From Ruminococcus flavefaciens (GTDB lineage Bacteria; Bacillota; Clostridia; Oscillospirales; Ruminococcaceae), in assembly GCA_002373775.1 (NCBI GenBank), contig DFJW01000059.1, forward strand, positions 548 to 14,048: a stretch of DNA of 13,501 nucleotides. Reading direction: 5' to 3'. Below are positions 6,553 through 13,501 of the stretch, one piece after another. The translations under genes and the position numbers were made by a program. The notes under the pieces were generated by a model. It did no database searches. It saw nothing but the letters and a program-made list of their open reading frames with translations, and was not told the origin of the DNA. The first letter of the stretch is position 1. Every line of letters begins with the position of its first letter.

Positions 6553-7095
6553 TCAGAAATCTATGGCATACCATTTGCCGTCTATTTCGAAAACTTCAAA
6601 TTCATCCGACATTGTCAGCGAATCATCGCTGCCTTTTATTTCCATATCGTAATATACATCGTATCCGTCAGTCACCTTAGGAGCTTCGAGACTATATTCA
6701 TCATAGAAATCCTTCAGCTCGTCATTTACATCGTCAAGCTTGTCTTTGCTCATCTCTTTCTTGTCTGTGATCTCCACATCCGCTTTCCAGTCATCGCCGA
6801 AATTATCATCGTATAACTTGTATGCAGAACTCAAACCTTCTTTCATCGTCGGATAAGTACCGCCGCCGTCTTTTTCAGCCGCTTTTATGTAATCGGCAGG
6901 ATACATAGCTGCAAGCACTTTGTCCACATCGCGGTTGTTGATGCCGTCCACAACAGCTTTTACAGCCGCCTCCGGAGAACTTGCGCCGCCTTTTGAACTG
7001 CTTTTTCCGCCGCCGTCGTCGTCATCGCCGCAAGCTGCGAATGTCAGGAGCAGCACACCGGCTGCCATTACGGATAAAAATCTGCTAATTTTCAT
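6553..7095 (-). CDS. Small predicted lipoprotein (180 aa), paralog of its neighbour, function unknown
   Basis: The signal peptide MKISRFLSVMAAGVLLLTFA is followed by ACGDDDD, with Cys22 as the likely lipidated residue (Phe at -3, as in the next gene). An Asp/Gly/Ser/Lys linker (23-38) is followed by SSPEAAVKAVVDGINNRDVD and KVLAAMYPADY, the same arrangement as the downstream gene. The end, EIDGKWYAIDF, is typical of NTF2-like small lipoproteins whose last strand carries a Trp-Tyr. Identity to the neighbour is low outside these positions, so any duplication is old. The start has GGAGGGG upstream. A TATAAT lies about 35 bp before it. Confidence 0.8.
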   Translation of the reverse strand: MKISRFLSVMAAGVLLLTFAACGDDDDGGGKSSSKGGASSPEAAVKAVVDGINNRDVDKVLAAMYPADYIKAAEKDGGGTYPTMKEGLSSAYKLYDDNFGDDWKADVEITDKKEMSKDKLDDVNDELKDFYDEYSLEAPKVTDGYDVYYDMEIKGSDDSLTMSDEFEVFEIDGKWYAIDF

Positions 7096-7128
7096 GATAT
7101 ACCCCTCCGATATACTATATTTGAACTA

Positions 7129-7134
7129 ATTATA
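7129..7134 (-). promoter_or_regulatory. Possible -10 box for the lipoprotein pair
   Basis: TATAAT on the minus strand, about 34 bp upstream of the first lipoprotein ATG. I see no good -35 at 16-18 bp, so this is only a candidate. Confidence 0.35.
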
Positions 7135-7232
7135 ACATAGAAAGTGTATGTTATTGTTAATTTTTTGTGAACAGAATGATAGTAAAATCAAAAAATTAAT
7201 CATGTGCCTGTCCGGTATTTCACAGATTTATA

Positions 7233-7261
7233 TTGACACCGCCGCCAAAATAGTATATAAT
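7233..7261 (+). promoter_or_regulatory. Perfect consensus promoter upstream of rny
   Basis: TTGACA (7233-7238), 17 bp, TATAAT (7256-7261): 12 of 12 consensus bases with optimal spacing. The start would be near 7268, giving a leader of about 280 nt before rny. No other plus-strand gene lies between. Confidence 0.85.
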
Positions 7262-7267
7262 AATTAT

Positions 7268-7547
7268 GTTGTATTTATTTGCATAATATTACTATGGCAG
7301 TATATGCAGCTTTGTTTTACATCATTAACGCTGCTGGCTCAAAAATAAAGAAATGTCAGCCGTGATATATAATGTGAAGAATAAAACAAATTATGGACGT
7401 TTTCGTCCGCTATGTTTTGTGAGCCGCCCCGCGTGCTCTTGATCGATATATTATAAAAATGAATAAAATGACGCGGCATTTACCGCCTTTGTAGTAGTAA
7501 GTTTTATGATACAAACTTTATTATTCTGAAAAGGAGGTAATGCACTG
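7268..7547 (+). other. Long 5' leader of rny (non-coding)
   Basis: About 280 nt with no credible gene. It holds a GGACG-TTTT-CGTCC hairpin (7395-7408), a possible 6-bp pairing CCGCGT (7429-7434) with ACGCGG (7471-7476), and a GCAGC/GCTGC pairing around 7306-7334. It ends in AAAGGAGG before the rny ATG. I recognise no known riboswitch or T-box signature. A second TATAAT at 7368-7373 has no -35. Confidence 0.5.
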
Positions 7548-9125
7548 ATGAACTTGATCGTCGCTATCGTTCTTATCATCCTGGCACTCATCATAGGTGC
7601 TGCTGCCGCCGGTTTTCTTGCATACGGCAAGGGCGTTGACGCCGGTGTCGAAAAACGTAAGCAGCAGGCAGAATCTATCGTCGGATCAGCTGAACAGCAG
7701 GCTGAACGCATAATAGAAGACGCCGAAAAGGATGCAGACAATAAGAAAAAGAGTGCACTCATCGAAGCTAAGGATGAGATCCACAAGCTCCGTACTGAGG
7801 CAGATAAAGAAATCAAGGATCGCAGAGCAGAGCTGTCTCGCCAGGAGAGGCGAATGCAGCAGAAAGAAGAAAATCTTGATAAGAAAACTGATAACCTTGA
7901 AAAGAAGGAGGATATCCTCAACCAGAAGATAAAATCCGCTGATGAGAAACTCAAGGAGGCTGATGCTATAAAGAAAGGTCAGCTCGATGTTCTCGAAAGG
8001 ATATCAGAATTCACAAAGGACCAGGCAAAGGAATACATAATCTCCAAGCTCGAAGATGATCTGGTACACGAAAAAGCAGTCAAGGTAGCTGCTTACGAAC
8101 AGCAGATAAAGGACGAATGTCAGGAGAAGGCAAGGAGTTATATCTCCCTCGCTATCGCAAAGGTCGCAGCAGATCAGGTGTCGGAAGCTGCCGTTTCCGT
8201 TGTTCCGCTCCCAAATGACGAAATGAAGGGAAGGATCATAGGAAGAGAAGGAAGAAATATCCGCACCCTTGAAACGCTCACTGGCGTTGATCTCATAATC
8301 GACGATACTCCCGAAGCTATCACACTCTCATGTTTCGACCAGATAAGACGTGAAGTTGCAAGGATAGCTCTTGAAAAACTCATAGCCGACGGCCGTATCC
8401 ACCCGACACGCATCGAGGAAATGGTCGAAAAGGCAAAGCGCGAAGTCGAGTACCGCATCAAGCAGGAAGGTGAACGCGCTGTCATCGAGACAAACGTTCA
8501 CGGTCTCAACCACGAGCTCATCAAGCTCCTCGGAAGACTCAAATTCCGTACAAGCTACAGACAGAACGTTCTCGATCACTCTATCGAAGTCGCAAAACTC
8601 TGCGGCGTTCTCGCTTCCGAGCTCGGAGTTGATGCCAACATGGCAAGACGTGCCGGTCTTCTCCACGATATCGGTAAGGCTCTCACTTCTGAGATCGAAG
8701 GTTCACACGTTCAGATCGGTGTGGACGTATGTAAGAAGTACAACGAGAATCCTATTATCATCCACGCTGTTGAAGCTCACCACAACGACGTTGAGCCCAG
8801 AACAGTAATAGCCTGCATCGTTCAGGCAGCCGACGCTATCTCTGCTGCAAGACCTGCTGCAAGAAGCGAAAACTACGAAAGCTACATCAAGCGCCTCCAG
8901 AAGCTGGAGGAGATATGCAACTCCTACGACGGCGTTGAGAAGTGCTTCGCAGTTCAGGCAGGACGTGAAGTCAGGATCATGGTCGTTCCGGAAGTCATCA
9001 ACGACGAGAAAATGGTCCTTGTTGCAAGACAGATCGCCCAGCAGATCGAGACTGAAATGGATTATCCAGGTCAGATCAAGGTCAACCTCATTCGCGAAAG
9101 CAGAGTAACAGATTACGCTAAGTAA
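7548..9125 (+). CDS. rny: Ribonuclease Y
   Basis: RNase Y is the membrane-anchored endoribonuclease that begins decay of many mRNAs in Firmicutes. The 525 residues match the usual length. Residues 3-25 are a single N-terminal membrane segment. About 35-200 is a charged coiled coil ([15 protein letters not shown]...). About 225-290 is the KH domain with [15 protein letters not shown] (GREG at 232-235). About 335-430 is the HD domain with DHSIEVAKL (His343), LLHDIGKA (His373-Asp374), His387, HHND (411-414) and Asp429. All expected metal-binding residues are visible. The end [15 protein letters not shown] tail ([11 protein letters not shown]) is typical. A strong GGAGG precedes the ATG, a perfect promoter lies 280 nt upstream, and a terminator follows at once, so it is probably monocistronic. 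Confidence 0.98.
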   Translation: MNLIVAIVLIILALIIGAAAAGFLAYGKGVDAGVEKRKQQAESIVGSAEQQAERIIEDAEKDADNKKKSALIEAKDEIHKLRTEADKEIKDRRAELSRQERRMQQKEENLDKKTDNLEKKEDILNQKIKSADEKLKEADAIKKGQLDVLERISEFTKDQAKEYIISKLEDDLVHEKAVKVAAYEQQIKDECQEKARSYISLAIAKVAADQVSEAAVSVVPLPNDEMKGRIIGREGRNIRTLETLTGVDLIIDDTPEAITLSCFDQIRREVARIALEKLIADGRIHPTRIEEMVEKAKREVEYRIKQEGERAVIETNVHGLNHELIKLLGRLKFRTSYRQNVLDHSIEVAKLCGVLASELGVDANMARRAGLLHDIGKALTSEIEGSHVQIGVDVCKKYNENPIIIHAVEAHHNDVEPRTVIACIVQAADAISAARPAARSENYESYIKRLQKLEEICNSYDGVEKCFAVQAGREVRIMVVPEVINDEKMVLVARQIAQQIETEMDYPGQIKVNLIRESRVTDYAK

Positions 9126-9134
9126 GGCTGTTTT

Positions 9135-9167
9135 GCGGACGGTACTTTGCCGTCCGCTTTTATTTTA
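9135..9167 (+). terminator. Intrinsic terminator of rny
   Basis: GCGGACGG, a 7-base loop, then CCGTCCGC (8-bp stem), followed directly by TTTTATTTTA. It starts 10 bp after the rny stop. Confidence 0.93.
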
Positions 9168-9223
9168 TCCCATGCACAGCATCCGCTGATACACGGAAAT
9201 ATACCATGAAAGGATAAGTCATC

Positions 9224-10696
9224 ATGGCAAAAACACTGTTCAACTCCTCGGATAAATCCAACTTCATACTGAACATGTCCGAGGAAAAATACTCAAAACT
9301 CGCATCCATAGGACTCCTGACAGCCTGCTTCTGCACCTCGCTGTTCACAATGATCCCGGAGATCTTCCGTGAAGCAGACTCTGCGACAAAAGTCAGCTAC
9401 GAAGTCGTAGCCGGCGGTCTTGCGATATCCGGCGTAATATGCCTGATACTCGCACTCATTTCACTCATACGCAAATTCTCCGGAAAGCACTCACTGTTCC
9501 CGGTGTGTGCATTCGGCGCCGTGGTCCTTCTGGCTGCTGTATCGCTCATTTTCTCTTACGATTACAACGTCGGCGTATACGGATTCCCCAAACGCGGCGA
9601 AGGACTTCTCGCCATACTCTATTACTTCGGTTTCTTCGTGACAGGCATCTCGATAAAGAATGAGAAGGCTCTTAAAACTCTTTCCGCCGGCATCATCGGC
9701 GCAGGCGTACTCAACTCGCTCTGGTCGCTGATTCAGGTATTCACCGGCAAGCTCACATTCTACACAGCCAGAGATGCGCATTATGTCGGCTTCAAAGCAA
9801 ATCCGGCTTCCGGTCTGAGTCAGTCCCCTATCTTCCTTGCCATGGTACTGTCACTCGCACTGACTGTCGCTCTTGCCGCCGCCATACTCACCGGCAGCAA
9901 AAAGAACCGTATCCTCTGCATCGTATGCTCCGCGCTTTTCGCATTTGTGATGCCTCTTACCTATTGTATACAGGGATTCGTCGGACTTGGCGCTGCGATA
10001 ATTTCCGCCGCAGTCATAGTCTTCATAAAGAAAGCACCAAAAGTACGTCTTGCAGTTATATTGTCCGCAGTTATACCGGCTGCACTGGCTATAACTTTTG
10101 CCGCGACCGGCGTAATCGGCGACGAGGATTCCTATAAGCTCCGCGACGGCTACATCCTCTGGTCTATGGATTCATTCCAGAGAGTTCAGGGAAGCGGAAG
10201 ATGCGACGGCTCAGTCGTAGATATCTCAGATGTTTCCGCAGTATACAGCCGTCTGAACGACAAGACCTTAAAACTCATCAAGAAGTATCCGATGACAGGC
10301 ACAGGTCCAGAGCAGCTTGTTTATCCTCAGCTCTACACAATGGGTGTCGGCGTGAACTCGTACAATGAGCTCAGCGAGATAATCCCCAACAACGACGGTA
10401 CTTTCGACAAGGTTTACAACGAGTACCTCTATACCGCTGCTACACGCGGCATACCTTCACTTATAGCACTTGCCGCACTCCTGATCTGGGTAATAGCCAG
10501 CGGCAGAAAGCGTCTGAAAAACGCTCCCGCAGAAAGCACCGTGCTGTACTTTGCAGCTCTGACAGGAATCCTGATATTCTTCGTCGGATGCAGCAATATC
10601 ACATTCTCGCCTATTTTCTGGGCAGCAGCCGGAGCTTCAGGAGCAGCCGTCAAGCCCGTAAAGCCCAAAGCTGAAAAGCGCAAGCGCAAGAAATAA
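9224..10696 (+). CDS. O-antigen ligase/polymerase-like (Wzy_C-type) polytopic membrane protein
   Basis: 490 residues with about ten or more hydrophobic segments (e.g. 27-47, 62-83, 91-111, 125-143, 153-173, 201-222, 229-265, 275-296, 408-427, 438-470), and a Lys/Arg-rich cytoplasmic tail (KPKAEKRKRKK). Family-like signals are VGVYGFPKRGEGLLA (116-130), a large extracytoplasmic loop (about 297-405) with RDGYILW and KKYPMTGTGPEQL (353-365), and DKVYNEYLYTAATRGIPSL (395-413). The last is the usual 'HNxYL...G' motif of O-antigen ligases and polymerases, but with Tyr398 where His is normal. Such proteins join or transfer polysaccharide or other envelope glycans; the substrate cannot be told. No glycosyltransferase, flippase or other glycan gene is adjacent. 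The start at 9224 has AAAGGA 10 nt upstream. It is flanked by terminators and so stands alone; I see no clear promoter in the 98 bp before it. Confidence 0.75.
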   Translation: MAKTLFNSSDKSNFILNMSEEKYSKLASIGLLTACFCTSLFTMIPEIFREADSATKVSYEVVAGGLAISGVICLILALISLIRKFSGKHSLFPVCAFGAVVLLAAVSLIFSYDYNVGVYGFPKRGEGLLAILYYFGFFVTGISIKNEKALKTLSAGIIGAGVLNSLWSLIQVFTGKLTFYTARDAHYVGFKANPASGLSQSPIFLAMVLSLALTVALAAAILTGSKKNRILCIVCSALFAFVMPLTYCIQGFVGLGAAIISAAVIVFIKKAPKVRLAVILSAVIPAALAITFAATGVIGDEDSYKLRDGYILWSMDSFQRVQGSGRCDGSVVDISDVSAVYSRLNDKTLKLIKKYPMTGTGPEQLVYPQLYTMGVGVNSYNELSEIIPNNDGTFDKVYNEYLYTAATRGIPSLIALAALLIWVIASGRKRLKNAPAESTVLYFAALTGILIFFVGCSNITFSPIFWAAAGASGAAVKPVKPKAEKRKRKK

Positions 10697-10703
10697 AAGG
10701 CAA

Positions 10704-10736
10704 AAGCTGTGCAAATTGATGCACAGCTTCTTTTTT
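10704..10736 (+). terminator. Intrinsic terminator after the O-antigen ligase-like gene
   Basis: AAGCTGTGC, an 8-base loop, then GCACAGCTT (9-bp stem), followed by C and TTTTTT. It begins 8 bp after the stop codon. Confidence 0.93.
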
Positions 10737-10739
10737 GGC

Positions 10740-11095
10740 TCTTTCCGCCCGTTCTTCAAGTTTTTCGGCTTCGCGAAATATTTTTTTCAGAAATTTTCCG
10801 GCAGGCAATTAAGTATATCATTTTATCTGACTTTTTTGCTTATCATTTTTTGCGGTCAGTAAATGAGCAGTAATAATTGTATAATCGTGCTGGATATTTT
10901 TATACTCATGCAAAACCGCTGTTTTACGTCATTTCAGAATTTCAATTACTTTTTAACTTATAAATATTTTGTTATTATCGCAATAATTGCATATATTATG
11001 TATTATTCAACTTATATAATTTATTTACAAAAGGTTAATGTTAAATAATAAATTTTATTTCGCAATTTCGTCCTAAATCTGAGCAATATAATCAA
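10740..11095. other. AT-rich non-coding stretch
   Basis: About 350 bp of strongly AT-rich sequence upstream of the promoter at 11096. The longest open frame (10863-11048, 61 codons) has no ribosome binding site and a composition that simply follows the AT bias, so I do not call it a gene. Several TATAAT strings (for example 10880-10885 and 11087-11092) have no matching -35. An AT-rich run directly before a strong promoter could act as an UP-type element, which is inference. Confidence 0.5.
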
Positions 11096-11124
11096 TTGAA
11101 CTTCTTGCACTAATGTTTTATAAT
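11096..11124 (+). promoter_or_regulatory. Sigma-A-type promoter for a candidate non-coding RNA
   Basis: TTGAAC (11096-11101), 17 bp, TATAAT (11119-11124), 10 of 12 consensus bases. AT-rich sequence lies upstream. The start would be near 11131. No plus-strand coding sequence follows before the convergent glmU. Confidence 0.7.
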
Positions 11125-11130
11125 ACAATT

Positions 11131-11535
11131 GTTGGATGCGGAATTCCCCTAAATACAGGGAAACGCTCCACAGCACAATTACATTTCAGATACATTTTTG
11201 TGTGTCCTGTAAAACGGCAACTGTAATATTTTTTCTGCTTCCGGTCTAAACTCCGCCGGTCTTGATCGTTCTACTAATCGCCGCATACGTTTTTTTCTAA
11301 CAGCTGTTTTGAACATTAATGCCTATAATATGTTCATCGCCTAAATTCAGCTTTAGTCAGTTTCAACGTTTCGTAATCGTCTCAGCATGGCAGAAATATT
11401 GCAGCAGCACTGCGGAATTAGGTGCTGTGCCGTTCATGTGAATGCGTATAGAGGGTGCGTATTCGCATAGAGAGATAGCGGCCTTGATCGACTTTTTGAG
11501 AGGGTGTCGATCAAAGTCGTTATTTTCTTTTTAAT
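11131..11535 (+). ncRNA. Candidate structured non-coding RNA of unknown class
   Basis: About 400 nt behind a good promoter, with no open frame worth calling. The 5' end folds as GGA-t-GCG / TTCCC closed by GGGAA / CGC-TCC (about 11134-11169), a nested hairpin with a single bulge. Further helices are ATTACA/TGTAAT (about 11179-11227), GAACAT/ATGTTC (about 11311-11336), CTAAA/TTTAG (11341 onward), CAGCAC/GTGCTG (about 11405-11427) and TTGATCGAC/GTCGATCAA (11484-11514). The last is followed by a U-rich tract that could end transcription. It lacks the RNase P core GAGGAAAGTC and any tmRNA tRNA-like ends, and I do not recognise 6S or SRP RNA. The strand and extent are inferred from the promoter and terminator. 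Confidence 0.42.
11484..11535 (+). terminator. Possible terminator of the candidate non-coding RNA
   Basis: TTGATCGAC (11484-11492), a 13-base loop, then GTCGATCAA (11506-11514), a perfect 9-bp stem. AGTCGTTATTTTCTTTTT follows. The U-tract starts several bases after the stem and the stem is not GC-rich, so efficiency is uncertain. Confidence 0.45.
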
Positions 11536-11563
11536 CGAGCTTCTTCTTCTATACCACAATAAA

Positions 11564-11589
11564 CCGCCGCTTCATTTCTGAGGCGGCGG
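11564..11589. terminator. Bidirectional hairpin terminator between glmU and the non-coding RNA
   Basis: CCGCCGC (11564-11570) pairs with GCGGCGG (11583-11589) and the stem extends inward through TTCA/TGAG (one U-G pair) to a 4-base loop. On the minus strand TTTATTG follows, 11 bp after the glmU stop. On the plus strand CTCCTTTTATA follows. It most likely ends glmU and insulates the convergent transcripts. Confidence 0.8.
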
Positions 11590-11600
11590 CTCCTTTTATA

Positions 11601-12971
11601 TCACTTCTGCTTTTTCAGCTTGCGGAGAGTGTAGCCTTCATTGACCTTCAGCTGTCCGCGCTCTATGGCAAGCGCATAATCCGGAACGTCCCGTGTAACT
11701 GTAGTTCCGGCTGCTGTATATACCGCTTTTCCGAGCTTTATAGGTGCTATGAGATTGGTGTTGCAGCCTATGAAGCAATTGTCTCCTATGACACAGCGGC
11801 TCTTTGCCACGCCGTCATAATTTACTGTAACAGTTCCGCATCCTATATTTACCTTGCGTCCGATATCGCTGTCACCGAGGTAAGCAAGATGAGCTACCGC
11901 AGTCTTCTCGCCTATTGTTGAATTCTTGATCTCTACGAAATCTCCTATCTTAGCGCCGCTCTTTATGGTGCTGCCAGGGCGTATATGTACATAAGGTCCA
12001 ACCTTTACGTCGCTCTCAACTGAAGAATCATATACCTGCACCGTGTTGAGGGTTACATTGTCGCCGATCATGCTGCATTCCACCACCGTGTTCGGACCGA
12101 TAACGCAATTGCTGCCGACTTTTGTTCCGCGGCGGAGTATCGTGCCGGGAAGTATCTGAGTGCCTACGCCGATCTCGACACTGCGTTCGATGATGACGCC
12201 GTCTGTACAAAGGAACTCCACTCCGTTCACAAGATGCTTTTCGATAACCGCCCTGCGTGCAATATCATTGAGCGCAAGCAGATCTTTTCTGTCGTTCGCA
12301 CCAAGGATTATCTCAGGGTTCTCCGACTTGTAGGCACCGGCATTCTTTCCCTCAGCTATAGCTATAGACACGGTATCAGTCAGGTAATACTCGTTCTGGG
12401 AATTATCATTGGTGATCTTCCCGAGAAGTTCTATGAGATCAGCGGTCCTGAACCAGTATGCGCCGGAATTCACCTCGCGTATAAGGCGCTGTTCTTCGCT
12501 CGCATCCTTGTGCTCGACTATCCCGCTGATACCGGAAGCTGTGCGGATAACTCTTCCGTAGCCCTTGGGATCGTCCAGCTCGGCAGTTATGACTGTTACC
12601 GCATTCCCCTGCTGTTTGTGTATAACAAGTGCCTCCTCTATGGTAACGGGATCAATGAACGGTGCATCGCCGCAGAGCACGAGAGTATTGTCCGAATCAT
12701 CCTCCTGAAGGAACGGCACTGCCTGCATTACAGCATGGCCCGTACCCAGCCTTTCAGCCTGAAGGACTGTCCTGCATCTTCCGCCGAGGTACTCATCTAT
12801 CATTTCGCCCCTGAAGCCCTTGACCACGCATATATCGTTTATACCAGCCGCACTGCATGCTGTTATCACCCACTCAAGCATGGGTTCTCCAAGAACTTTG
12901 AAAAGAGGTTTTGGTATATCCGCTTTCATTCGCTTGCCTTGTCCGCCTGCTAAGATTATTGCTTTGTTCAT
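11601..12971 (-). CDS. glmU: Bifunctional UDP-GlcNAc pyrophosphorylase / glucosamine-1-phosphate N-acetyltransferase GlmU
   Basis: GlmU makes UDP-GlcNAc, the precursor of peptidoglycan and other envelope glycans, by acetylating glucosamine-1-phosphate and then transferring UMP from UTP. The product is 456 residues, as in E. coli. The N-terminal uridylyltransferase domain has LAGGQGKRM (7-15), K21-PL and GDAPF with metal-binding Asp102. The C-terminal left-handed beta-helix starts near 250 and carries the acetyltransferase residues Arg331 (RPGS), Lys349, HLAYLGD with catalytic His361 and Tyr364, and NYDG at 384-387, each offset by two from E. coli. Both halves look active. I chose the ATG at 12971 for the AAGGAGG 8 nt upstream; an ATG at 13013 adds 14 unrelated residues. 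Confidence 0.97.
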   Translation of the reverse strand: MNKAIILAGGQGKRMKADIPKPLFKVLGEPMLEWVITACSAAGINDICVVKGFRGEMIDEYLGGRCRTVLQAERLGTGHAVMQAVPFLQEDDSDNTLVLCGDAPFIDPVTIEEALVIHKQQGNAVTVITAELDDPKGYGRVIRTASGISGIVEHKDASEEQRLIREVNSGAYWFRTADLIELLGKITNDNSQNEYYLTDTVSIAIAEGKNAGAYKSENPEIILGANDRKDLLALNDIARRAVIEKHLVNGVEFLCTDGVIIERSVEIGVGTQILPGTILRRGTKVGSNCVIGPNTVVECSMIGDNVTLNTVQVYDSSVESDVKVGPYVHIRPGSTIKSGAKIGDFVEIKNSTIGEKTAVAHLAYLGDSDIGRKVNIGCGTVTVNYDGVAKSRCVIGDNCFIGCNTNLIAPIKLGKAVYTAAGTTVTRDVPDYALAIERGQLKVNEGYTLRKLKKQK

Positions 12972-13001
12972 TGATATGTCCTCCTTGTTTCCTGTATCGC
13001 T

Positions 13002-13030
13002 GCCGGTACTCACAAAAACATGTCACCGGC
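13002..13030 (-). promoter_or_regulatory. Hairpin in the glmU leader
   Basis: GCCGGT (13002-13007) pairs with ACCGGC (13025-13030) around a 17-base loop, in the predicted glmU 5' leader about 30 nt before the start codon. No U-run follows. It may be a chance stem; no known riboswitch is recognised. Confidence 0.3.
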
Positions 13031-13105
13031 TCTATGTATATTTTCACATACTTTAACAATAATTGCAAGCACTTTTTCGGTATTTTGTGTTCGTTTGCAT
13101 ATTTT

Positions 13106-13135
13106 TGTATAAAATGCTGTAAAATCAACGCTCAA
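13106..13135 (-). promoter_or_regulatory. Possible glmU promoter
   Basis: On the minus strand TTGAGC (13130-13135), an 18-bp spacer and TATACA (13106-13111). The start would be near 13099, giving a leader of about 130 nt. This is the best of several weak candidates. Confidence 0.45.
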
Positions 13136-13173
13136 TTTTTCTCATTATAGATATAGTAATTTCCGGTAATATA

Positions 13174-13182
13174 TGGTATAAT
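13174..13182 (+). promoter_or_regulatory. Extended -10 promoter element for ppdK
   Basis: TGGTATAAT is a TGN-extended -10 with a perfect TATAAT at 13177-13182. There is no convincing -35 (TAGTAA at the expected place), as is common with extended -10 promoters. The leader would be about 60 nt. Confidence 0.6.
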
Positions 13183-13248
13183 AGATGTAAGTCGGATGGG
13201 GCGTACTGCGTCCTGTTCGGTAATGTTTAAAACTGGAGGTATATACCA

Positions 13249-13501
13249 ATGGCACACAAATATTGTTACCTTTTCTCTGAAGGTAATGCTAACATGAGAG
13301 AGCTTCTCGGCGGTAAGGGTGCAAACCTGGCTGAGATGACTAACATCGGTCTCCCTGTTCCTCAGGGCTTCACGATCACAACAGAGGCTTGTACTCAGTA
13401 CTATGAGGACGGCGGAATCTCTGATGAGATCATGGCTGAGATCAACGAGTATATCGTAAAAATGGAAGGCATCACAGGCAAGAAGTTCGGCGACAAGGAG
13501 A
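13249..13501 (+). CDS. ppdK: Pyruvate, phosphate dikinase, N-terminal 84 residues (cut by window edge)
   Basis: PPDK interconverts pyruvate, ATP and phosphate with PEP, AMP and pyrophosphate. In many gut Clostridia it serves PPi-linked glycolysis. The visible N-terminus has [20 protein letters not shown] and [20 protein letters not shown], the characteristic opening of the ATP-binding domain ([10 protein letters not shown]... GLPVPpGFtIT), followed by [12 protein letters not shown]. It distinguishes PPDK from the related PEP synthase by the 'F-x-E-G-N' opening. The ATG at 13249 has GGAGGT 8 nt upstream and it diverges from glmU. The frame runs open to the window edge. Confidence 0.96.
   Translation, partial: MAHKYCYLFSEGNANMRELLGGKGANLAEMTNIGLPVPQGFTITTEACTQYYEDGGISDEIMAEINEYIVKMEGITGKKFGDKE

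Noticed and set aside
7294..7365. Possible 23-residue leader peptide (MAVYAALFYIINAAGS...) in the rny leader
   Set aside because: No Shine-Dalgarno sequence before the ATG, and no run of regulatory codons or terminator behind it.
10863..11048. 61-codon hydrophobic open frame on the plus strand
   Set aside because: No ribosome binding site, and its Ile/Tyr/Asn/Phe content follows from AT-rich DNA. Looks like chance.
11131..11535. Known RNA classes (RNase P RNA, tmRNA, T-box, SRP RNA) for the non-coding block
   Set aside because: I could not find the RNase P core GAGGAAAGTC, the tRNA-like tmRNA ends, the T-box GGGTGGTACCGCG element, or the SRP tetraloop region. 6S RNA could not be excluded by eye.
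12234..12953. 239-codon plus-strand open frame
   Set aside because: Antisense to the uridylyltransferase half of glmU, which has all expected motifs; no ribosome binding site.

Overview
The window reads as chromosomal core DNA of a mid-GC, low-complexity-free Firmicute, most likely a Clostridia member of the Ruminococcus/Oscillospiraceae type. The evidence is the gene order rimP-nusA-ylxR-ylxQ-infB, a membrane-anchored RNase Y, strong GGAGG ribosome binding sites, several sigma-A-type promoters close to consensus, and pyruvate phosphate dikinase. The genus is an inference; no rRNA or species marker is present. I see no transposon, integrase, CRISPR array or phage gene.

Layout. Positions 1-3685 (minus strand) hold the transcription/translation operon, transcribed right to left as rimP, nusA, ylxR, ylxQ, infB, with infB cut at the left edge just inside its GTPase P-loop. 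It starts from a promoter at 3778-3806 and has a leader hairpin at 3731-3754. Next comes a minus-strand tRNA-Leu(GAG) gene with its own terminator. Its consensus promoter is buried in the last codons of the upstream gene, tadA. tadA lies 8 bp downstream of a gene for a CPBP-family membrane protein that seems to lack the catalytic residues of its family. Upstream of that are two adjacent minus-strand genes for small lipoproteins that look like diverged paralogs.

From about 7233 the plus strand takes over: a perfect TTGACA-17-TATAAT promoter, an unusually long leader (about 280 nt), rny (RNase Y) with a terminator, then an orphan O-antigen ligase/polymerase-like membrane protein with its own terminator. 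Positions 10740-11600 are the main non-coding block. An AT-rich stretch leads into a good promoter (11096-11124), followed by about 400 nt that I cannot translate but that contains several helices, including two pairs of mutually exclusive pairings, and ends in a hairpin plus U-rich tract. This is the best candidate for an undescribed element: a stand-alone structured RNA convergent with glmU. Finally glmU (minus) and the 5' end of ppdK (plus) diverge from a shared promoter region.

How the genes work together. The left operon makes ribosome maturation (RimP), transcription elongation (NusA), RNase P-associated and k-turn-binding proteins (YlxR, YlxQ) and the initiation factor IF-2. TadA modifies tRNA-Arg, and a tRNA gene lies directly behind it. 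RNase Y begins mRNA decay. GlmU supplies UDP-GlcNAc for the wall, and PPDK links pyruvate and PEP. Most of the window is housekeeping. The unusual material is in the non-coding segments and in the degenerate CPBP protein.
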